Assembly: GCF_946482605.1 (NCBI RefSeq) | Contig: NZ_CAMLSE010000007.1 | Span: 186,001-250,000 of the forward strand | Length of the DNA stretch: 64,000 nt | Reading direction: 5' to 3' | From: an uncultured Dyadobacter sp. | GTDB taxonomy: Bacteria > Bacteroidota > Bacteroidia > Cytophagales > Spirosomataceae | Shown: positions 1 to 10,577 of the stretch, in pieces | Numbering within the stretch: position 1 is the first letter of the stretch | Layout: every line of letters begins with the position of its first letter | Made by a program: the position numbers and the translations under genes | The notes under the pieces: generated by a model | Database searches by the model: none | Told to the model about the DNA's origin: nothing | Seen by the model: only the letters and a program-made list of their open reading frames with translations

Positions 1-2
1 CA

Positions 3-1016
3 ATCGCCCAGGATTTCTCCGACAAAATTACGCTCGTCATACACGGCGGCGCGGGCACTATTACCCGCGCTAACATGAGCCCCGAGAAGGAAGCAGCCTA
101 CCGCGAGGGATTGAATCTGGCATTGGAAAAAGGCTACGCGGTGCTAAAACGGGGCGGCACGAGCGTAGAGGCGGTCGAAGCGGCGATTCATGTCATGGAA
201 GACTCGCCGCTATTCAATGCCGGTAAAGGCGCAGTGTTCACCAACGAAGGTAAAAATGAATTGGATGCCGCCGTCATGGAAGGCAAAACGCTGAAAGCAG
301 GAGCGGTTGCCGGCGTGACGACGATCAAGAATCCGATTTCGGCAGCGATCGCCGTCATGGAAAAGTCCCCTCATGTGATGATGGCAGGCAAGGGCGCCGA
401 ACAATTTGCTAAGGAAAAAGGACTGGAAATCGTCGCCCCATCTTACTTCTACACTGAACCGCGTTTCAAAGCATTGCAAAAAGCGAAAGAGCAGGAAAAA
501 ACCGAGCTCGACCACAATGCGAAAGAAGAAAAAGAGATTAAAAAAGGCCAAAAAACAGGTCTGAGAGGAGCGGAAGACCTTATTTTCACAGAAGGGAAAA
601 AATTAGGGACGGTAGGTTGCGTGGCCCTCGACCGCTTCGGCAACCTGGCAGCGGGAACTTCTACCGGCGGAATGACCAATAAAAAATACGGACGCATCGG
701 TGACGCGCCGATCATCGGGGCAGGTACTTATGCCAACAATGCAACCTGCGCTGTATCTGCAACCGGCCATGGCGAATACTTTATCCGCTCGGTGGTGGCC
801 TACGACATTTCGGCCTTAATGGAATACAAAGGCATGAATTTGAAAGATGCCGCCGATGCAGTAGTGATGAAAAAGCTGGTGGAAAGAGGCGGTGAGGGTG
901 GCATCATCGCCGTGGACCGTGCAGGTAACATTGCCATGCCCTTCAACAGCGAAGGCATGTACCGGGGCTACATCAGGAGTGACGGAAAAAGTGAAATACT
1001 GATTTACAAGGACTAA
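3..1016 (+). CDS. Isoaspartyl peptidase/L-asparaginase, N-terminus cut by window edge
   Basis: This N-terminal nucleophile (Ntn) hydrolase cleaves isoaspartyl dipeptides and/or L-asparagine and matures by self-cleavage. The open frame enters from the left edge: codons from position 3 read IAQDFSDKITLVIHGGAGT, so the ATG at 75 is internal and not the start. The HGGAG block is the conserved N-terminal motif of plant-type (type III) asparaginases. The nucleophilic Thr is codon 609-611 in KKLGTVGCVAL, followed by AAGTSTGG. The segment just before the Thr is Lys/Glu-rich, as expected for the flexible linker released on autoproteolysis. The AQDFSDK segment ahead of the mature domain would fit the end of a signal peptide lying outside the window (inference). 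Family assignment is secure; substrate preference cannot be read. Confidence 0.93.
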   Translation: MAQDFSDKITLVIHGGAGTITRANMSPEKEAAYREGLNLALEKGYAVLKRGGTSVEAVEAAIHVMEDSPLFNAGKGAVFTNEGKNELDAAVMEGKTLKAGAVAGVTTIKNPISAAIAVMEKSPHVMMAGKGAEQFAKEKGLEIVAPSYFYTEPRFKALQKAKEQEKTELDHNAKEEKEIKKGQKTGLRGAEDLIFTEGKKLGTVGCVALDRFGNLAAGTSTGGMTNKKYGRIGDAPIIGAGTYANNATCAVSATGHGEYFIRSVVAYDISALMEYKGMNLKDAADAVVMKKLVERGGEGGIIAVDRAGNIAMPFNSEGMYRGYIRSDGKSEILIYKD

Positions 1017-1148
1017 ACAATCAAATGCTTAAAAAGCGGCTTTTTCAGCTTCATTTTTGCATTTGTTTTTAGTTACATTCCATACAAAATCAAACCCCTC
1101 GCTCGTTTTGACTCTATAATATGTAACCTACGGCATCTTTTCCTCTAT

Positions 1149-2252
1149 ATGAAATCAGTTTACGGAATCTTCTTGCTGGTATTGCTATCCGCAGCCTTCG
1201 CGCAGGCATCGCACCTGAGAGGTGGAGAGATCATCGCGACTCATATTTCAGGTCAGACGTACGACATTAAAGTGAGGCTTTATTTTGATATGCAGTCGGG
1301 GGAAGCGGCAGTCAACTCGCTAAACAGTGTGAAAGCCTGTATGGGGGACGGGGCAACCAAGGATCTTCCCAAAACTTCGGTTACCAATATCGGTGGCAAT
1401 ATATCCGTCGGAGAGTATCAAGCACGCTATACCTATCCGTCGTCGGGTATTTATCAAATCTCAGCCGCACTCGACAATCGCACGGGCGGATTGCTGAACC
1501 TCCCTGACGCCCAATCGACATCACAATTCATCTGGACGGTTATAGACACCCAACTAGCGAATTCCACCCCTGTTCTGCCCAATTTGGTGTTCTACGCCGG
1601 TGTCCGCCAGGTGTACACAGTGGATCTGAAACCGACCGTCGCCGATAATGACAGCATCAGCATTAAAGTGGTTCGTTTGAGCAAGCCGTCGCCAGGTACG
1701 TGTGGCGTCAGAATGGTCGATCACGCTTATCTCTTTCCAAACGAAATCAGTGCTACCGGGACATTCAAAGTGGATCCTACTACCAAACAGCTGGTTTGGA
1801 AAGCACCGGAATTACTGGGCAACTATCTCTTTGCCATGGTCGTTACCGAGTGGCGGGACGGTGTTAAAATATCAGAGAGCTACCGCGAGGGGCTCATCAG
1901 CGTCATTGACAAGCCCGGCGACACGGTGGAAGTACCTCCTTACGAATCGGCTGAAAATGGTGGTGTGATCACATCCGCCCCTAATGTGAAGTCCTCGGAG
2001 GTTTCGATGGCCATTGAAGCATATCCGGTACCGACGGAAGACTTCGTGACTGTAAAAGCATATAGCAAAAAACGTGCGATCATCCGCTTACAGCTCATCG
2101 ATATGAATGGCCGCATCATTCGGGAGATCGCCAGCAAAGCACCGGAAATACTGATTCAGGAGGAATTTGACATGCGCAGCCTTGTCAAAGGCATGTACCT
2201 GATCCGGGCAAGTAACGCCACCGATGCCGTGACCCAAAAGGTGGTGCGGTAA
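1149..2252 (+). CDS. T9SS-secreted protein with C-terminal sorting domain
   Basis: A 367-aa secreted protein. Residues 1-20 form a signal peptide ending at AFAQA, so it is exported by Sec. The mature protein opens with SHLRGGEI, an N-terminal block common in large Bacteroidota extracellular proteins related to gliding-motility-associated proteins. The middle looks like beta-sandwich sequence with no catalytic motif that I recognise. The last 75 or so residues (AYPVPTEDFVTVKA, then LIDMNGRIIREI, then GMYLIRA) have the shape of a type A T9SS sorting domain, which directs passage across the outer membrane and is then removed. It is a single-gene unit followed by a hairpin terminator. Its function beyond being a surface or secreted protein is unknown. 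Confidence 0.82.
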   Translation: MKSVYGIFLLVLLSAAFAQASHLRGGEIIATHISGQTYDIKVRLYFDMQSGEAAVNSLNSVKACMGDGATKDLPKTSVTNIGGNISVGEYQARYTYPSSGIYQISAALDNRTGGLLNLPDAQSTSQFIWTVIDTQLANSTPVLPNLVFYAGVRQVYTVDLKPTVADNDSISIKVVRLSKPSPGTCGVRMVDHAYLFPNEISATGTFKVDPTTKQLVWKAPELLGNYLFAMVVTEWRDGVKISESYREGLISVIDKPGDTVEVPPYESAENGGVITSAPNVKSSEVSMAIEAYPVPTEDFVTVKAYSKKRAIIRLQLIDMNGRIIREIASKAPEILIQEEFDMRSLVKGMYLIRASNATDAVTQKVVR

Positions 2253-2360
2253 ATTATGCCACTGTTTGTCAGTGTAAAACTGCAAGATATCGTCCTGTGT
2301 AATATAGTTGTTTTAGGTGAAATCTGATTTCACGTATTACCATAGGTTAATTATTAACGG

Positions 2361-2396
2361 AAAAGCGGCAGGTCTCATGATCTGCCGCTTTCTTTG
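2361..2396. terminator. Bidirectional intrinsic terminator
   Basis: AAAGCGGCAG (2362-2371) pairs with CTGCCGCTTT (2382-2391) around a 10-nt loop and is followed by TCTTTG. It lies between the convergent genes ending at 2252 (+) and 2419 (-). Two shorter perfect hairpins lie just upstream, CACTG/CAGTG (2260-2274) and GTGAAAT/ATTTCAC (2317-2333). Confidence 0.75.
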
Positions 2397-2418
2397 ATGC
2401 CCTGCCTGTATGGCGAAA

Positions 2419-3336
2419 CTAGTTTTCCAGAAACTGCCCGGCTCCCGTCCCGACGTCCGCAGAAGTGATTTTGTCCTGAAAAAGACGGCTCTTTAAAAGC
2501 ATTTCCTTGATCATCGCAGCATGAGAGAATGTAATCATATGTCCCGCGTTGTAAAGGAATATATACTGTGCCCGCTTGCTTTTAATATGGGTCTTGGCAA
2601 ATTCGATGTTGGCCGGATCTGCGATCCAATCGTTACCACCTTGTATGACTGTGGTAGGGACGCTGAGATGCTGCCATACGGGAAGCAATTTCCTGAGCTC
2701 TTCGGCGTGACTGTATTTTTCAGCTGTGGCCGCATTGAACGCGCCAGGCAAAAATAATTTGACCACTCCCATTCTGCCCCACTTCGAAAACCAGTAGAAG
2801 CGCTCTTTTTCCGGATCGATTACCGGTGAGACCATGATCAGCTCCTTCACCTGTTCGGGTGCCATGGATGCAAGTTTCGCAGCAATGGGCGCTCCGTACG
2901 ACCGGCCCAGGATGATCACCTTTTCACCGCTTTTATTCAACGAAAAAACAGGAAGCAATGCATTGGCCTGCGTCGCGATGGACGTTACGAAACGTCTTTT
3001 CTTTAGCCTCGATTTACCATATCCAACCCGGTCGACGGAGACAATATGAAAATGCTTTTGCAGGTCCTCGTCATCCATCAGGTTCATATATCCCCACAAT
3101 GAGCCGGGGGCGCCGTGTATGAGAAGCAACATCGGCAGCGTATCGGCTCCGACACTGGCCAGGCAAAGAGACAATGTGTCGTTTCTGATGAAAATCTCGG
3201 TAGGTTTGACCTTTTTGTCGGCATAATGACGCCTGACTTCCTTCGCTGAAATGATGTACCGGGAAAAACAGGAACTTAACAACGCCGAAAGAAAAAGAAA
3301 CAGGACAGCCGACCGCAGAAATTTAAAACTTAACAT
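2419..3336 (-). CDS. Alpha/beta hydrolase, predicted lipoprotein
   Basis: A 305-aa serine hydrolase of the alpha/beta fold. The N-terminus is a hydrophobic segment ending in LSSC, a lipobox that predicts cleavage before Cys and lipid anchoring in the periplasm or outer membrane. Visible catalytic elements are the oxyanion-side block LIHGAPGSLWGY, the nucleophile elbow GRSYG, the acid in GGNDWIADP and the His in NAGHMITF. It resembles small esterases and peptidase-S33-like hydrolases; the substrate cannot be deduced. It stands alone and faces the serine acetyltransferase gene divergently. Confidence 0.85.
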   Translation of the reverse strand: MLSFKFLRSAVLFLFLSALLSSCFSRYIISAKEVRRHYADKKVKPTEIFIRNDTLSLCLASVGADTLPMLLLIHGAPGSLWGYMNLMDDEDLQKHFHIVSVDRVGYGKSRLKKRRFVTSIATQANALLPVFSLNKSGEKVIILGRSYGAPIAAKLASMAPEQVKELIMVSPVIDPEKERFYWFSKWGRMGVVKLFLPGAFNAATAEKYSHAEELRKLLPVWQHLSVPTTVIQGGNDWIADPANIEFAKTHIKSKRAQYIFLYNAGHMITFSHAAMIKEMLLKSRLFQDKITSADVGTGAGQFLEN

Positions 3337-3534
3337 ATGCTTTAAAGAATCTTACCTTATTTCCTAAATTCACAGGATATTTCAATATACGATTAATATC
3401 AGGATAATCGTTGCGCCGGGAGCCGATTTTTAAAAAGAAACACCGTCGTAAAATTTTTCGGGGCATTTCGTTGTTGGATATTCAAAAGGAATGCCAGAGC
3501 CGGATAAAACGGTCAAGTTCAACCTCTATTTTTG

Positions 3535-4368
3535 ATGACAGCCAACCACCAAGCGCTTTTTTTTGAGCGGCTAAACGCCCAGAACAAGAATTACAGGTAC
3601 AAGTTGCCTTCCAGGCAGGACGCAGGTAAGTTCATTCAGAACCTGATCAATTTTCTTTTCCCGATCAGCAAGGACTGCCCCAGCTGCCCGGCCAAGGACC
3701 TCGCCATGAAATATGCTGATTTAAGGCACGATCTGGATTGTATGCTGCAACCGCTCCTGCCACAGCTGGACCGTGACAAAGAGGAAATACTGGACGAAGT
3801 GTTTGCGAAAATACCCGACATCTATGACCGGCTTCTTACCGATGCGAAGTCCATAACCGATAATGATCCGGCATCGGTGAGTATCGAAGAGGTGATATCG
3901 GTTTATCCGGGTTTCATGGCCATCGCAACCTACCGCTTTGCCCATTCTTTCGCGAAAAGCGGTATTCCCTTGCTACCACGTATGCTCACCGAATTTGCGC
4001 ATAGCCAGACGGGGATAGACATTCACCCCAATGCCACGATCGGCCATTCATTTTTTATAGACCACGGAACCGGGGTCGTGATTGGTGAAACGACTCACAT
4101 CGGCAACAATGTAAAACTGTATCAGGGTGTAACGCTCGGAGCCACACATGTTTCCAAATCACTGGCCTCGCATAAACGGCACCCAACGATCGAAGACAAT
4201 GTGGTAGTGTACGCCAATGCTACTATTCTGGGAGGAGAAACCATCATCGGCCATGATTCGATCATCGGCGGAAATGCATGGCTAACGAAAAGCGTACCTC
4301 CATATTCCCTGGTTTATCACCAAAGCAAAATAGAGATACGCCAGCATTCAACCCCGTCGGTTACATAA
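3535..4368 (+). CDS. cysE: Serine O-acetyltransferase (CysE/EpsC type)
   Basis: Catalyses acetyl-CoA + L-serine to O-acetylserine, the first step of cysteine synthesis, in the cytoplasm. The 277-aa protein has a helical N-terminal half and a C-terminal left-handed beta-helix of hexapeptide repeats ([35 protein letters not shown]). Catalytic His/Asp are in [11 protein letters not shown], and HKRHPTIED matches the family acetyl-CoA loop. The in-frame TTG at 3532 just precedes this ATG; ATG is preferred. It is longer at the N-terminus than E. coli CysE, like the EpsC-type enzymes of Bacteroidota. Its last 8 bp overlap the 3' end of the convergent TetR gene. Confidence 0.92.
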   Translation: MTANHQALFFERLNAQNKNYRYKLPSRQDAGKFIQNLINFLFPISKDCPSCPAKDLAMKYADLRHDLDCMLQPLLPQLDRDKEEILDEVFAKIPDIYDRLLTDAKSITDNDPASVSIEEVISVYPGFMAIATYRFAHSFAKSGIPLLPRMLTEFAHSQTGIDIHPNATIGHSFFIDHGTGVVIGETTHIGNNVKLYQGVTLGATHVSKSLASHKRHPTIEDNVVVYANATILGGETIIGHDSIIGGNAWLTKSVPPYSLVYHQSKIEIRQHSTPSVT

Positions 4369-4954
4369 TACTCCGGATGAATCTCCGGATTCCTTCCATA
4401 TACACAGGCTCGGCCTGCGGGAATGCATAGCGGGGCTGGGTTGTCATGGTTATGCCTATGAATCCAAAAGTAAGGCACCACCACTCGTAGTAGGTTTTGG
4501 TAACAGCCTCTCCCGATTTCGGGCGAAGGCCGGCAATCATTTCCCAAACCGGGTTGTCCTTAATGCTCATCGCCTGCGAATAGGCTTTTTTAGAATCACA
4601 ATAAGCCCCTTCAAGGTTGAACATCACCTGAAAAACTTCCGGGTTCTCCACTGCGAAGTGCCATATGGTCTGCGCAACTTCCACCAGTTGTTTCTGAGGA
4701 TTGCTGAAATGACCTTTTATTTTAACAAACTCTCCCTGCAAATAGTCAAAACCTTCCAGACGGATGGCTTCAAGGAGCTTGTCTTTGCTTTCAAAGTATT
4801 CGTAGAGAATAGGAGGACTGTACTCAATCACATCAGCAATTTTGCGAATCGAAACAGCCGTCCATCCATCCTCTCGGGCGATGTCTTTGGCTGTCTTCAC
4901 GATATCTGAGCGTACCTGTATTCTAAGCCGCTCTCTTCGCTCTACTATTCCCAT
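4361..4954 (-). CDS. TetR/AcrR family transcriptional regulator
   Basis: A 197-aa DNA-binding repressor-type protein. Residues 10-60 form the TetR helix-turn-helix ([16 protein letters not shown] followed by [16 protein letters not shown]), where YFESKDKLL is the classic end of the domain. The rest is a helical ligand and dimerisation domain ([16 protein letters not shown]) resembling the TetR C-terminal type that often senses hydrophobic compounds. No efflux or target gene lies next to it, so its regulon is unknown. Its 3' end overlaps cysE by 8 bp in convergent orientation, so transcription of the two may interfere. Confidence 0.9.
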   Translation of the reverse strand: MGIVERRERLRIQVRSDIVKTAKDIAREDGWTAVSIRKIADVIEYSPPILYEYFESKDKLLEAIRLEGFDYLQGEFVKIKGHFSNPQKQLVEVAQTIWHFAVENPEVFQVMFNLEGAYCDSKKAYSQAMSIKDNPVWEMIAGLRPKSGEAVTKTYYEWWCLTFGFIGITMTTQPRYAFPQAEPVYMEGIRRFIRSIM

Positions 4955-5159
4955 GCTTCAAAATATCTTTTAGGATTGATTCAGAATGATATGTCTTCAA
5001 ATATAATGATATACCCATTACACTTCAAGGCCAATCCGTCCGCCCCGCGGAAAAACCTGTTGAAAATTCTTTTACATTTTCGACAAAGCCCGTCCATTAA
5101 ATCTGACAGCGGATTCGAAAATTTAATGCCTTTAAAATTTTTTTAAGCCGCCGGAAAGC

Positions 5160-7259
5160 TTATATTTCTGAACGACGCAGTGGACCATTGCGCTCCACTT
5201 TTTCGACCAAACGGTAGTTTGCCTCCTGCGCCCGCACTTTGCCCCGCGAGTCATCGGTGATCCGGAGGTTGTTCTGATAAAGATCCAGCCTCACAGACTT
5301 TTGATTATCACTCACATAGTTTCTGAGCACCGTCCGCATCTGGTTTTTGAGGATTTCATCCAGAACAGGAAAGCAAATGTCGATCCTGCGGTGAAAGTTG
5401 CGGTGTGTCCAGTCGCAGGAAGTCAGGTAGATCTCGTCGTTTCCCCTGTTTCCGAAGTGGAATATCCGCGTATTTTCAATGTATCGGTCCACGTGACGGC
5501 TCACAACGATGTTGTCGCTGAGCGACGGCAACCCGGAAATCAGCCCGCAGCTCTCGCTCACGATCACATGCACCGGCACGCCGGCCTGGCCTGCCTGGTA
5601 CAGTTTATCGATCAGAAGGTGGTCCTGTAACTGACTGATTTTAATTGTGATGAAAGATTTAAGTCCTGCATTACAGTTCGCAATTTCACGGTCGATCAAA
5701 TCGAGCAGACGCTTTTGGAGGTTAAACTGGGTTACCTGCAAGTAATTGAATGGCAGATACTTATACTTTTTCGGCTCATCCTGGGTAGAAAGGTAGCCGA
5801 AAAGCAATTCCAGCTCATTAGTCAACTCCCTGTGACAGGTCAGCAATGCATGGTCGACAATCTCCCGGCTGGTGAGCCTGTAAAAACCGCCGGTGCCCAG
5901 GAATGCATACCGCTCCCAGCCTTTCTGCACTTTACGCTTTACAAGCGCCATTTTTCCATGCACTTTCAAGCCTGGTGCGCTCAGGAGTATCTTGACACCC
6001 GCATCCCGCATTTTTTTCGACCATTGCAGGTTCTCCTGAATGTCCAGCTTTGTATTGAGCTCTACGTAGGTCGTCACGCGCTTCCCGTTTCTCGACGCGC
6101 TGATCAGCGAGTTCAGTATAAACGAGTTGGGACTGATCTTGTACAACGAGACATGTATTTCACGAACATGCGGGTCTACGGCAGCCTCGTTGAAAAACCG
6201 TACGATGGGTTCGTAAGACTGATAAGGCAAATGCAGCATCTGATCCGCCTGCTGGATCGATTCGAAGACGGATTTGGTGTCGTCAAATTCCGGATTCTGA
6301 ACCGGGCGCTGATAGGGGTAGTCCAGGCGGCGCGACAACACCGGAAAACGCGCGAGATCCTGCATAAAAAGATATTCACCCCGCTCATGGAAGTCGTTTC
6401 TCGGGATGGCCAACTTGCTGACCAGGTATTCACGGATGTAGAGCGGCATTCCCGATTCATAAAAATATTGGGAAGGCAACACAAAATTCCGCTTTTCCAG
6501 CTGTTTGAGGATCCGCTGTGCAACGGGCATCGGATATTCATCCTCTACCGACAGTTCGGTTTCCCGCTCCACGCGCAGTGCATAACTTTCGAGGATCTGA
6601 TAACCCGGGAACAACACCGTGAGGTTTTCCCGTATCACATCTTCGATAAATGCCACTTGCCGTTTCCCCTCCCACTCCGGCAATTCGACAAACCTCCCAA
6701 AGTGGTCAGAAGGCACATTCACGGACGCATACCAGTCCTCGTCGGCATCCTGCCTGTGCTGCATCCTGACAATCAGGTACAACTGTTTGGATTCAAAAGC
6801 AGGCGTTTTCACCGTGCGACGGCTATCGAGAAAAACGGGTTGCAGGTACCTGAACAGCTTATCGACAAAGAACCGGCGGAGAAATGCTACATGCTCTGGT
6901 ACAAATGCTTCCCTGTAATAGAGATGGACACCCTGATCCTGCAATGCGGGCAAGATGTTGTTCGCAAGAATGTCGTTGAACTCTCTGAGCTGATTCTCAA
7001 CCGTTTCATACACATGTTCGAGCAGAGATTCCGGGAAAAGATTCAATTTCGAGCGGATATCGTTACTCACTTCACACATCGCCAGAAGGTTCGGGATACG
7101 CACCCGGTAGAATTCCTTGGTCTGATAAGCGTAGATTCCCAGAAAACGTAACCGCTCCCTCACCGGTACCGTATCGTCGTTAGCTTCCAGCAACAACCTG
7201 TAATTATTCGAAAGCCAGCTCAGATTGGTATCAAAGTAGGGATAGGCAACGTCGATCAT
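5160..7259 (-). CDS. ppk1: Polyphosphate kinase 1
   Basis: Polymerises the gamma-phosphate of ATP into inorganic polyphosphate, reversibly. With the ATG at 7259 the protein has 699 aa and begins MIDVAYPYFDTNLSWLSNNYR, which aligns with the family N-terminus (normal length about 690). Upstream in-frame codons to 7337 do not resemble the family. The autophosphorylated histidine is in GLKVHGKMALV, residue 434 on this numbering and equivalent to E. coli His435. Other conserved blocks are YVELNTKLD (Arg/Lys-rich ATP site region in the family) and the C-terminal phospholipase-D-like half ending in RNFHRRIDICFPV. It is a single-gene unit, divergent from an aldo/keto reductase. The long open frame on the opposite strand within it (5715-7151) is a shadow. 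Confidence 0.95.
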   Translation of the reverse strand: MIDVAYPYFDTNLSWLSNNYRLLLEANDDTVPVRERLRFLGIYAYQTKEFYRVRIPNLLAMCEVSNDIRSKLNLFPESLLEHVYETVENQLREFNDILANNILPALQDQGVHLYYREAFVPEHVAFLRRFFVDKLFRYLQPVFLDSRRTVKTPAFESKQLYLIVRMQHRQDADEDWYASVNVPSDHFGRFVELPEWEGKRQVAFIEDVIRENLTVLFPGYQILESYALRVERETELSVEDEYPMPVAQRILKQLEKRNFVLPSQYFYESGMPLYIREYLVSKLAIPRNDFHERGEYLFMQDLARFPVLSRRLDYPYQRPVQNPEFDDTKSVFESIQQADQMLHLPYQSYEPIVRFFNEAAVDPHVREIHVSLYKISPNSFILNSLISASRNGKRVTTYVELNTKLDIQENLQWSKKMRDAGVKILLSAPGLKVHGKMALVKRKVQKGWERYAFLGTGGFYRLTSREIVDHALLTCHRELTNELELLFGYLSTQDEPKKYKYLPFNYLQVTQFNLQKRLLDLIDREIANCNAGLKSFITIKISQLQDHLLIDKLYQAGQAGVPVHVIVSESCGLISGLPSLSDNIVVSRHVDRYIENTRIFHFGNRGNDEIYLTSCDWTHRNFHRRIDICFPVLDEILKNQMRTVLRNYVSDNQKSVRLDLYQNNLRITDDSRGKVRAQEANYRLVEKVERNGPLRRSEI

Positions 7260-7400
7260 TGAGTGTGGTGTAAAAGATCCAAAATTTGTTACAATATAAA
7301 GACATTTGGCGGGTAAGGATATAACTTTGCAAGACAAAAATTAACCTGTCCGGCAAGCATTCGGAGCTATATCTCATTCCAAATTATAAGTAAAATCACT

Positions 7401-8423
7401 ATGCGTTATCAATTATTAGGCCGCTCGGGTTTACGGGTATCAGAGGTTTGCCTGGGCACCATGACATTCGGTAAAGAATGGGGCTGGGGCGCGGATAAGC
7501 ATGAAAGCTTCAAAATATTCGAATCTTTCGCGAATGCAGGTGGAAATTTCATCGACACAGCTAACCGCTACACAGAAGGGTCTTCGGAGAAATATGTAGG
7601 CGAGTTTATCGAAAGCGACCGCGATCACTGGGTACTAGCCACCAAGTTTACCCTGAAAGACCGCAACGACGATCTGAACTTCGCCGGCAATCACCGCAAA
7701 AACATGATGCGCTCCGTCACATCCAGCCTGAAACGCCTTAATACTGAGTACATAGACCTTCTTTGGGTGCATATGTGGGACAATACCACGCCAACCGAAG
7801 AGGTCATGAAAGGGCTTGATGATCTGGTCACGCGCGGTCTCGTGCATTACATCGGCATATCCGATACGCCCGCCTGGATCGTATCGCAAGCGAATACCAT
7901 CGCTGACTTTCGCGGATGGAACGCATTCGCAGCTATTCAGTTTGAGTACTCGCTCTTGCAGCGCACTCCCGAGCGCGACCTGCTTCCCATGGCTAAGGCG
8001 CTCGATCTCGCCGTGACGCCCTGGGGCGCCATCGGAGGAGGTGCATTAACCGGTAAATATCTGAGAGGCGAAACAGGTCGTGTCCCCGATCACAGCACCC
8101 GGAGAAATGAATACAGTAGCATTATTGCCCAAACTGTGGTAGATGTGGCAGCCGAACTTGGGGTAACTCCTGCCCAGGTCGCCATCAACTGGACACGCCA
8201 CCGCGATCAGGTTATGATCCCCATCATCGGCGCGTCTAAGGAGACGCAGCTTACCGATTCCCTGGGCTGCCTGGATTTTCGCCTTCCCGAAACCGCATTG
8301 GCAAAACTGAACGAAGTAAGCAAAATAGAGCTCGGCTTCCCCCACGAATTCCTGAAATCCGACGGGATCAAGGAGGAGGCTTTCGGCGGACTCTACGAAA
8401 GTCTGGATAATCATAGAGGGTGA
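7401..8423 (+). CDS. Aldo/keto reductase
   Basis: An NAD(P)H-dependent oxidoreductase with a TIM-barrel fold, 340 aa. The N-terminus LGRSGLRVSEVCLGTMTFG is typical of the AKR families close to YajO/Tas and the Kv-beta-like group. Catalytic residues are visible as Asp in NFIDTANRY, the Tyr in the same block, Lys in LATKF and His in DLLWVHMWD. The cofactor phosphate loop is IPIIGASKETQL near the C-terminus. It probably reduces a small carbonyl compound or sugar; the substrate is unknown. It reads away from ppk1 and ends in the repeat-rich spacer before the convergent pyrE. Confidence 0.93.
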   Translation: MRYQLLGRSGLRVSEVCLGTMTFGKEWGWGADKHESFKIFESFANAGGNFIDTANRYTEGSSEKYVGEFIESDRDHWVLATKFTLKDRNDDLNFAGNHRKNMMRSVTSSLKRLNTEYIDLLWVHMWDNTTPTEEVMKGLDDLVTRGLVHYIGISDTPAWIVSQANTIADFRGWNAFAAIQFEYSLLQRTPERDLLPMAKALDLAVTPWGAIGGGALTGKYLRGETGRVPDHSTRRNEYSSIIAQTVVDVAAELGVTPAQVAINWTRHRDQVMIPIIGASKETQLTDSLGCLDFRLPETALAKLNEVSKIELGFPHEFLKSDGIKEEAFGGLYESLDNHRG

Positions 8424-8523
8424 TTAGGCCATAGGCTGTAAGCTTTAGGCCATAAGCTTAGGCTGCTAAAAGTCAAACACGCAGCATAAAGCCTATTGCT
8501 TATAGCCTATCGCTTACAGCCTA
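8424..8523. repeat. Long imperfect inverted repeat built of TAGGC/ATAAGC units
   Basis: The convergent spacer between the aldo/keto reductase and pyrE consists almost wholly of short related words. The left arm (about 8424-8468) carries TAGGCCATAGGCTGTAAGC and TAGGCCATAAGC. The right arm (about 8483-8523) is their inverse complement, reading on the minus strand GTAGGCTGTAAGCGATAGGC and then TATAAGCAATAGGC. The arms could fold into a stem of about 35 bp with mismatches around a loop near 8469-8482. It lies where a bidirectional terminator is expected but lacks a clean T-run. It may be an intergenic repeat of a genome-wide family. Confidence 0.7.
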
Positions 8524-8527
8524 CTCC

Positions 8528-9169
8528 CTACTTTCCCCACAACTCCGGTGCTGTGCGCCAGGCTGCGAGGCTCTCTACCTGTGAGGCGGTAATATACTCG
8601 TGTTCCAATGCGACTTCGATCAGTGCATTGTAGTTGCTGATCGTACTCAGTTTCACATTTTTGGCCGCGAAGTTGCTGGCTGCAAGCTCGAAACCGTAGG
8701 TAAATATCGCTACCATTCCAGCCACTTCGATACCGGTTTCCCGGAGAACGTCCACTACTTTGAGCGAGCTCCCACCGGTGGAAATCAGGTCTTCCACAAT
8801 GATTACCGGCTGGCCCGGTTCCAATCTGCCCTCGATCTGGTTACCCATCCCGTGTTTTTTCGGCTCCGGCCTCACATAGGCAAATGGCAGTTCGAGCAAG
8901 TCTGCTACCAATGCACCCTGGGCGATACCACCCGTCGCCACGCCTACCACGGCCTGGGCCTGCGGATATTCCGTCCGGATCAGCTCAGCGAGTGTCTTTT
9001 TGATAAAAGTACGGGTGTCGGGATACGACAATGCTACGCGGTTATCGCAGTAGATGGGTGACAACCAACCCGAGCTCCATTGAAAGGGCTTTTCGGGGCT
9101 CAATTTAATGGCTTTTGCTTCGAGCAGCAGCTCTGCTATTCTTTTGGTAATATCCAGATCGTTCGGCAT
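8528..9169 (-). CDS. pyrE: Orotate phosphoribosyltransferase
   Basis: Converts orotate and PRPP to orotidine 5'-monophosphate in pyrimidine synthesis. It has 213 aa, the usual size. The PRPP-binding motif is VIIVEDLISTGGSS, and the flexible catalytic loop is PEPKKHGMGNQIEG with the lysine pair typical of PyrE. VVGVATGGIAQGALVAD is the conserved substrate-proximal block. Its start lies only 2 bp after the stop of the upstream CNNM-type gene, so the two are almost certainly co-transcribed. Confidence 0.96.
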   Translation of the reverse strand: MPNDLDITKRIAELLLEAKAIKLSPEKPFQWSSGWLSPIYCDNRVALSYPDTRTFIKKTLAELIRTEYPQAQAVVGVATGGIAQGALVADLLELPFAYVRPEPKKHGMGNQIEGRLEPGQPVIIVEDLISTGGSSLKVVDVLRETGIEVAGMVAIFTYGFELAASNFAAKNVKLSTISNYNALIEVALEHEYITASQVESLAAWRTAPELWGK

Positions 9170-9171
9170 TA

Positions 9172-10476
<1,305 letters not shown>

Positions 10477-10543
10477 GAACTGTTTATTTGTTACAAATAC
10501 AAATTTATCAATAATAATCTCTGCCTAAACTAAACTCTTTACT

Positions 10544-10551
10544 TAATTTTG
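10544..10551 (+). promoter_or_regulatory. Bacteroidota -7 element (TAATTTTG)
   Basis: An exact match to the TAnnTTTG core 27 bp upstream of the Nudix start codon at 10578. No convincing TTTG lies 19-20 bp further upstream, so only the -7 half is supported. The spacer is the divergent promoter region shared with the CNNM gene. Confidence 0.35.
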
Positions 10552-10577
10552 GCATCGATTCACGTACCCATTCAAAA

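Noticed and set aside
1028..1070. A/T-rich hairpin-like stretch (AAAAAGC-GGCTTTTT) after the asparaginase gene
   Set aside because: The two arms touch with almost no loop and the GC part is only two pairs; a terminator is possible but not supported.
3527..3534. TATTTTTG directly before the cysE ATG as a promoter core
   Set aside because: Transcription would start inside the coding region, no -33 element is present, and no later start codon would keep the family N-terminus. Probably chance.
5715..7151. Long plus-strand open frame (478 codons) inside ppk1
   Set aside because: It is antisense to a strongly conserved polyphosphate kinase. The product is rich in His, Arg, Leu and Gln with no motif, as typical for a mirror frame in GC-balanced coding DNA.
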